Made by a program: the position numbers and the translations under genes
In this document: positions 57,901 to 63,900 of the stretch, one piece after another
Layout of the letters: every line of letters starts with the position of its first letter
Position numbering within the stretch: position 1 is the stretch's first letter
From: Pseudomonas batumici
Lineage (GTDB): Bacteria; Pseudomonadota; Gammaproteobacteria; Pseudomonadales; Pseudomonadaceae
NCBI RefSeq assembly: GCF_000820515.1
Contig: NZ_JXDG01000003.1
Coordinates: forward strand, 248,001-312,000
Reading direction: 5' to 3'
DNA: 64,000 nt
Notes under the pieces: generated by a model
Databases searched by the model: none
Told to the model about the DNA's origin: nothing
Seen by the model: the letters and a program-made list of their open reading frames with translations, nothing else

Positions 57901-60900
57901 CAGTACGAGACGGTGATCAAATCCAGGGCGTGGTACGCGGCTGGGGCGTGAATCACGACGGGAAGACCAACGGGATGACGGCGCCGAGTGCCAATTCCCA
58001 AGCCAGCCTGGAGAAGGACGTGTACGCGCGGTTCGAAATCGATCCGGCAACGATCACGCTGGTCGAGGCGCACGGTACCGGCACGAAGCTGGGTGACCCC
58101 ATCGAGGTGGAGGCACTGACGGCCTCGTTCCAGGCCTACACGCAGCAACGTCATTACTGTGCGCTGGGCTCGGTGAAGAGCAATATCGGCCATCTGCTGG
58201 CGGCGGCGGGGGTCAGCGGGGTGATCAAGGCATTGCTGGCGTTGCAGCACCGGATGCTGCCCCCGACCATCCAGTACCAATCGCTGAATGAGCACGTGAT
58301 GCTCGACGGTGGACCGTTCTATATCAATGAGGCGCTCAAGCCCTGGTCGTTGGAGGGCAGCGGTTCACGACGTGCCGCGGTGAGTTCGTTCGGGTTCAGC
58401 GGTACCAATGCGCACGTGGTACTTGAAGAGTACGCGGCGCGGCGCGGCGGGCCGACGACGGAGCCGGTCACAGTTGAACGCCCGGGGTTGATCGTCTTGT
58501 CTGCCAGGAGCGATGAACGCCTGAAGGCGCAGGCGCTACAGTTGCTGGATCACCTGCAGGCGCAACCGCGCAGCGGCGCTGACCTGGCGGACATCGCCTA
58601 TACCTTGCAGACCGGTCGGGAGGGCATGGAGTACCGGGCGGCGTTGATGGCGCGAACGCCGGAGCAGGTTGTCGCCGCGCTGAACGATTTCATTGCGGAC
58701 AAGCGCAGTGTCGATGTGCAGGTTGGGCGCGTGCAGAAGACGAAGGAGGCCGGCTGGTTATTTGAAGGCGATGAGGATGTCGGCACGCTGATCGAGGCTT
58801 GGATCAGCAAGAACCGATTGAAGAAGTTGGCCGAGGCGTGGGTGCGCGGGCTGGATATCGACTGGAACCGGCTGTACCCGTCCACTCGCCCAAAACGGGT
58901 TTCGTTGCCCACCTACCCATTCCTCAGAGAGCGGTATTGGTTGGAAACACCGCAGCGCTCGGGCGCAGCACTGGTTTCGGTCGCAGCCAGGTTACATCCG
59001 TTGTTGCATCAGAATACTTCCAGCCTGAGCGAACAACGCTTCAGCACATTATTGAGCCGTGAAGATTTCTTCCTGTCGGACCATGTCGTTCAGGGACAGC
59101 CTGTGCTGCCAGGTGTGGCTTATCTGGAGATGGCGCGTGCGGCAGTGCTGGCGTCGCTGGACCTGCAAAACCCCGATCCATCAGCCATCGAACTGAGGGA
59201 CGTGGTATGGGCACGGCCGCTGACGGTCCATGACACCCGACACGTGCACATCTGCCTGAACGGCGATGAAAATGGGCAGGTCGAGTTTCAGGTATACACC
59301 GACGAGGATGAGCGAATTGTTCACGCTTGGGGGCGAGCCTCGACGAACGTTGCCACGACTGACGAAAACCCGATTGATCTGTCGCTGCTGCGCAGTCAGT
59401 GTGAAATGTCGTTTGAGGCCGAGCAGTGCTATCAAGCGTTCAACTCGGTGGGCCTGGACTATGGTCCCGCCCATCAGGGGTTGACTGTTGTCCGGAAAGG
59501 GACGGACGCCGCGCACATCCCTTTTGTGTTGGCACGTGTGGCCTTGCCGGTCTGCATAAGCGGCACGAGGGACCAATACGTCCTGCACCCGAGTGTGCTG
59601 GACAGTGCGCTGCAGGCATCCATCGGTCTACTGCTTGATCAGCACGATGAGGCGATCAGGCCTGCATTGCCGTTTGCGCTCGAACGCTTACAGATTCGCG
59701 AGCATAGCCCCGACCAGGCGTGGGTGATTGTGCAATCGGATGCGAAGCATGACGGGGCTGTCACTGACGGCAGCCGTAAATGGGATGTCACGATATGCGA
59801 TGACAACGGTCATATCTGTGTCCGCTTGAGTGGCTTGACCTCACGGGTGATGAGCAGCGAGGGGGCGAGCGCGGTGCAATCCGAAGACAAAACAGTATTG
59901 TTACTGGCCCCGTCCTGGGAGCCGAAAACCCTGTCGGAACAGAGTGCCGGAGCAGACCGCTGGGCAGAGCAGCGGGTGATGCTGGCGGGAGGTTTTGCGG
60001 CGCACCTGAGCGAGCTGCAAGCGCGTGGACCGCTGGCGCAGTGGGTGTTGCTCAATGGCGGGTCGAGCGGCGAAGGCTTTTCTGCCGAGCCCCTGCTGGC
60101 GGTGGGTGCGCAGGTGTTTGCCGATGTGCAGTCGATGTTGAAGGCCAAACCCAGGCAGCCGGTGCTCCTGCAGGTGGTGACCGAGAGCACTTCTGACCAG
60201 GGCCAGATGATGCTCGCGTTGGCCGGATTGTTCCACAGCGCAAGGTTGGAGAACCCGGCGTTCGTGGGGCAGGTGATTGCCCTGCCGCGAACGGTCACGG
60301 CGGATGAGATGGGCCGGGTGCTGGTAGAAAACGCGGGCGCGGCGGGCCGCGAGGATACGCAGATTCGCTATGTGGCGGGTCGACGGCAAGTGGCCGTGTG
60401 CACGCCGCTGAAGGGTGGAACAGGGGGGACACCGTGGACCGTGGGCGGGGTGTACCTGATCACCGGTGGTGCCGGAGGTCTGGGGCTGATCGTTGCGCAG
60501 GAGATCGTGCGCCAGGTGCGCGATGTGACGATAGTGCTGGCCGGTCGCTCGCAACTGAGCGAGGCGAAACGGCTGGAGCTTGAGGCGCTGCAGGCCCGAG
60601 GCAAGGGCGTTCGGATCGAATACCGTGAGATGGATGTGAGCGATGCCGATGCGACACGGGCCGGTGTGGCGCAGATTGTGGAACGACACGGCGGGCTCAA
60701 CGGGATCATCCACAGCGCCGGCATTATTCATGACGGTTTCATCATCAAGAAGAGTTCTGCGCAGTTCCGTTCGGTGCTGGAGCCCAAGGTGCTCGGTGCG
60801 TGGCATCTGGACGAGGCGACACGCGACCTTGAGCTGGACTTCATGATCCTGTTCGCCTCGATGTCGGGGGTGGCGGGCAACGTAGGGCAGAGCGATTACG

Positions 60901-63900
60901 CGATGGCTAACGCGTTCCTGGATGCGTATGCGCACTATCGCAACGGGTTGGTCCGGGTAGGACTGCGACAGGGCCGAACGCTGTCGATCGATTGGCCGCT
61001 GTGGGCGGAAGGTGGGATGGGCGTCGATGAGAAGACGCTGGAGCAGATGCGTGCGCAGGGTCTGGACACACTTGAAACGGCGGCCGGCATCGATGCTTTG
61101 TACCTTGCATGGGCCAGCGAGGAGCCTCAGGTGATGGTATCGGCCGGCGATGGAAACAAGCTTGAACGCTTGCACGGATTGCTCGCACCAACCGCATGGG
61201 TAACGCCAGAAACGCAGGCAATGAAGGCGGCGAGCGCAAACCATGTTGAACCCGCCGCCCTTGGTCAGGGTGAGCTGCAAGAGAAAACCCTGCGTTTTCT
61301 GACAACGCTGCTATCGGCACCATTGAAGCTCGCTGCGGACCGTATCGAGCCTGATGTGGGGCTAGAAAAATACGGCATTGATTCGATCCTGGCGCTGCAA
61401 TTGGTGAGCGAACTGGAGCGTCCGTTCGGCCCGTTGCCGAAGACCTTGATGTTTGAATGCCAGAGCGTTGCCGAATTGGCCGGCTATTTCATCGAGCATC
61501 ATCGTCAGGCGCTCGTTAGCGCGTTGAAACTGACGACGCAGGCACCGGCGAAGGCTGCGGCGGCACCGGCTGCAAGCAAGGGGGCGGTCGCTGCGATGGC
61601 CGCAACCGGTATGCAGAAGCCTCGTCGCGAAAGATTTGTCGCGCCGTTACCATCGCATCGCAACGCTGTTAGACGCTCCAAAGCGATCGATATCGCGATT
61701 ATCGGCTTGAGCGGCCGTTATCCGGGGGCCTGCGACGTCAACGTATTCTGGGACAACCTGAAAGCGGGGACGGACAGCATCGTTGAAATCCCGGCCGAGC
61801 GTTGGGACCATCGCGAATATTTCGACGCAGACAAAGGCAAACCGGGCAAGAGCTACAGCAAGTGGGGTGGATTCATCGACGGTATTGATGAGTTCGATTC
61901 GCTGTTTTTCAATATATCGCCGATCGAAGCGCAGCACATGGATCCGCAGGAACGATTGTTCCTGCAAACGGTGTATCGAACCATCGAGGACGCCGGATAT
62001 ACCACCGGGACGTTGAGCCGCGGGGGCAGCCCGGAGTCAGACCGCGACATCGGCGTCTTTGTCGGCGTGATGTACGATGAATACCAACTCTATGGCGCGC
62101 AGGCACAGGCGCTCGGCGAGCCTTTCGCTTTAGGCACAAATCCGGCGTCGATTGCCAATCGCGTGTCCTACTTCTGCAACTTTCACGGGCCTAGCCTGGC
62201 CATCAATACAATGTGCTCGAGTTCGCTGACGGCGATTCATCTGGCCTGCCAAAGTATCCGGCAACATGAGTGCGGTCTCGCGATCGCGGGCGGGGTGAAT
62301 GTATCGATTCATCCCAATAAGTATCTGGCGTTGGCACAAGGTCAGTTCGCCTCAAGCAATGGGCGTTGCAAAAGTTTTGGTGCTGATGGGGATGGTTATG
62401 TCCCCGGCGAAGGTGTGGGTGCCGTGCTCCTGAAGCCGTTGGCCGACGCTTTGGAGGATCGCGATCACATTTATGGTGTGATCAAGGGCACGAGCATCAA
62501 TCACGGTGGTAAGACCAATGGCTATACCGTGCCGAATCCGAACGCACAGGCGCAGGCAATCGTTTCGGCACTGCGAAGCGCTGACGTGGACGCGCGAGCG
62601 GTCAGTTATATCGAAGCGCACGGCACGGGAACGAGCCTCGGCGACCCGATCGAGATTGCCGGTTTGACCCAGGCATTCTCGCGGCATACATCCGATAAGC
62701 AGTATTGCGCCATCGGCTCTGCGAAATCGAACATCGGCCATCTGGAAAGCGCAGCGGGTATTGCCGCGCTGACTAAGGTGCTGCTCCAGATGAAGCATCG
62801 AATGCTGGTGCCGAGCCTGCATGCTACCTCGCTCAATCCGCATATCGACTTCGCAAAGACGCCGTTCGTGATGCAACAAGGTCTGGGCGAATGGAAGCGG
62901 CCCGTCGCCAAGGTCGATGGAGCGATTCATGAGTTTCCACGAATAGCCGGGATCTCCTCGTTCGGCGCGGGGGGGGCGAACGCACACGTGATCGTTGAGG
63001 AATATCGCCCAGCGCAGCAGGACCACACCCGGGATGAGATTGTCAGATCAGGACATCCCCTGCTCATTGTGCTGTCCGCCAGGAGTCAGGAACAGTTGGC
63101 GGAACAGGTGAAGCAACTGCTTGCCCATGTTTCTACCGGTTCCGTTGCGGACACCGACCTCCCGCATATCGCCTATACGTTGCAGGTCGGGCGACAGGCG
63201 ATGGACTACCGGCTGGCGATGACCGTGATCACGGTCGAAGAACTCACCGTCAAACTCGCTCGCTGCGTTGAAGACAAGGCCGAGTCGGGAGTATTCGACG
63301 AGTGCTATCGGGGCGATACGAAGAAGAGTAAGGATGCACTGGCGATCTTCGGAGTCGACGATACCCTGCAACAGGCCATATCGCAGTGGGTCGAGCAGGG
63401 CCACTACACACGGCTGCTGGAACTGTGGGTCAAGGGGTTGCCATTCGAGTGGGAGCGTTTGTACGAGGAGAGCTCGAGTTACTGTCTCATGAGACCAAGG
63501 CGTGTTTCGTTGCCAACCTATCCTTTTGCTCGGGACCGGCACTGGATCCCGAAAATGCCGACCCTGGGTAGCACTGCCGCAGCGCTTACGTTGTCGCCGC
63601 AGACCGTTGTGCTCGAGCCATCCGACGCATCGGCCGGCGCAGCCATGGTGCGCGGCGAACGCCTGTTGAGCAAGACTTGGCAAGACAGTCCGACCCTTAC
63701 TCGTACAAGCGAACTGCCGAGCATGGTGATTGTGTGCACCAGGGCGACTCGAACGCTGGCGGATCGACTGGCCCAACGGTCGACGAAAAGCCTGGTATTC
63801 GTCCTGGACGACGAGCTGTCGCAACCTGTTGTTCCGAGTGCTTTGCGCGGCTACTCGACCTGGATCGATCTGGAAGGATGCGACGCCGTGAGCCGGCGCT

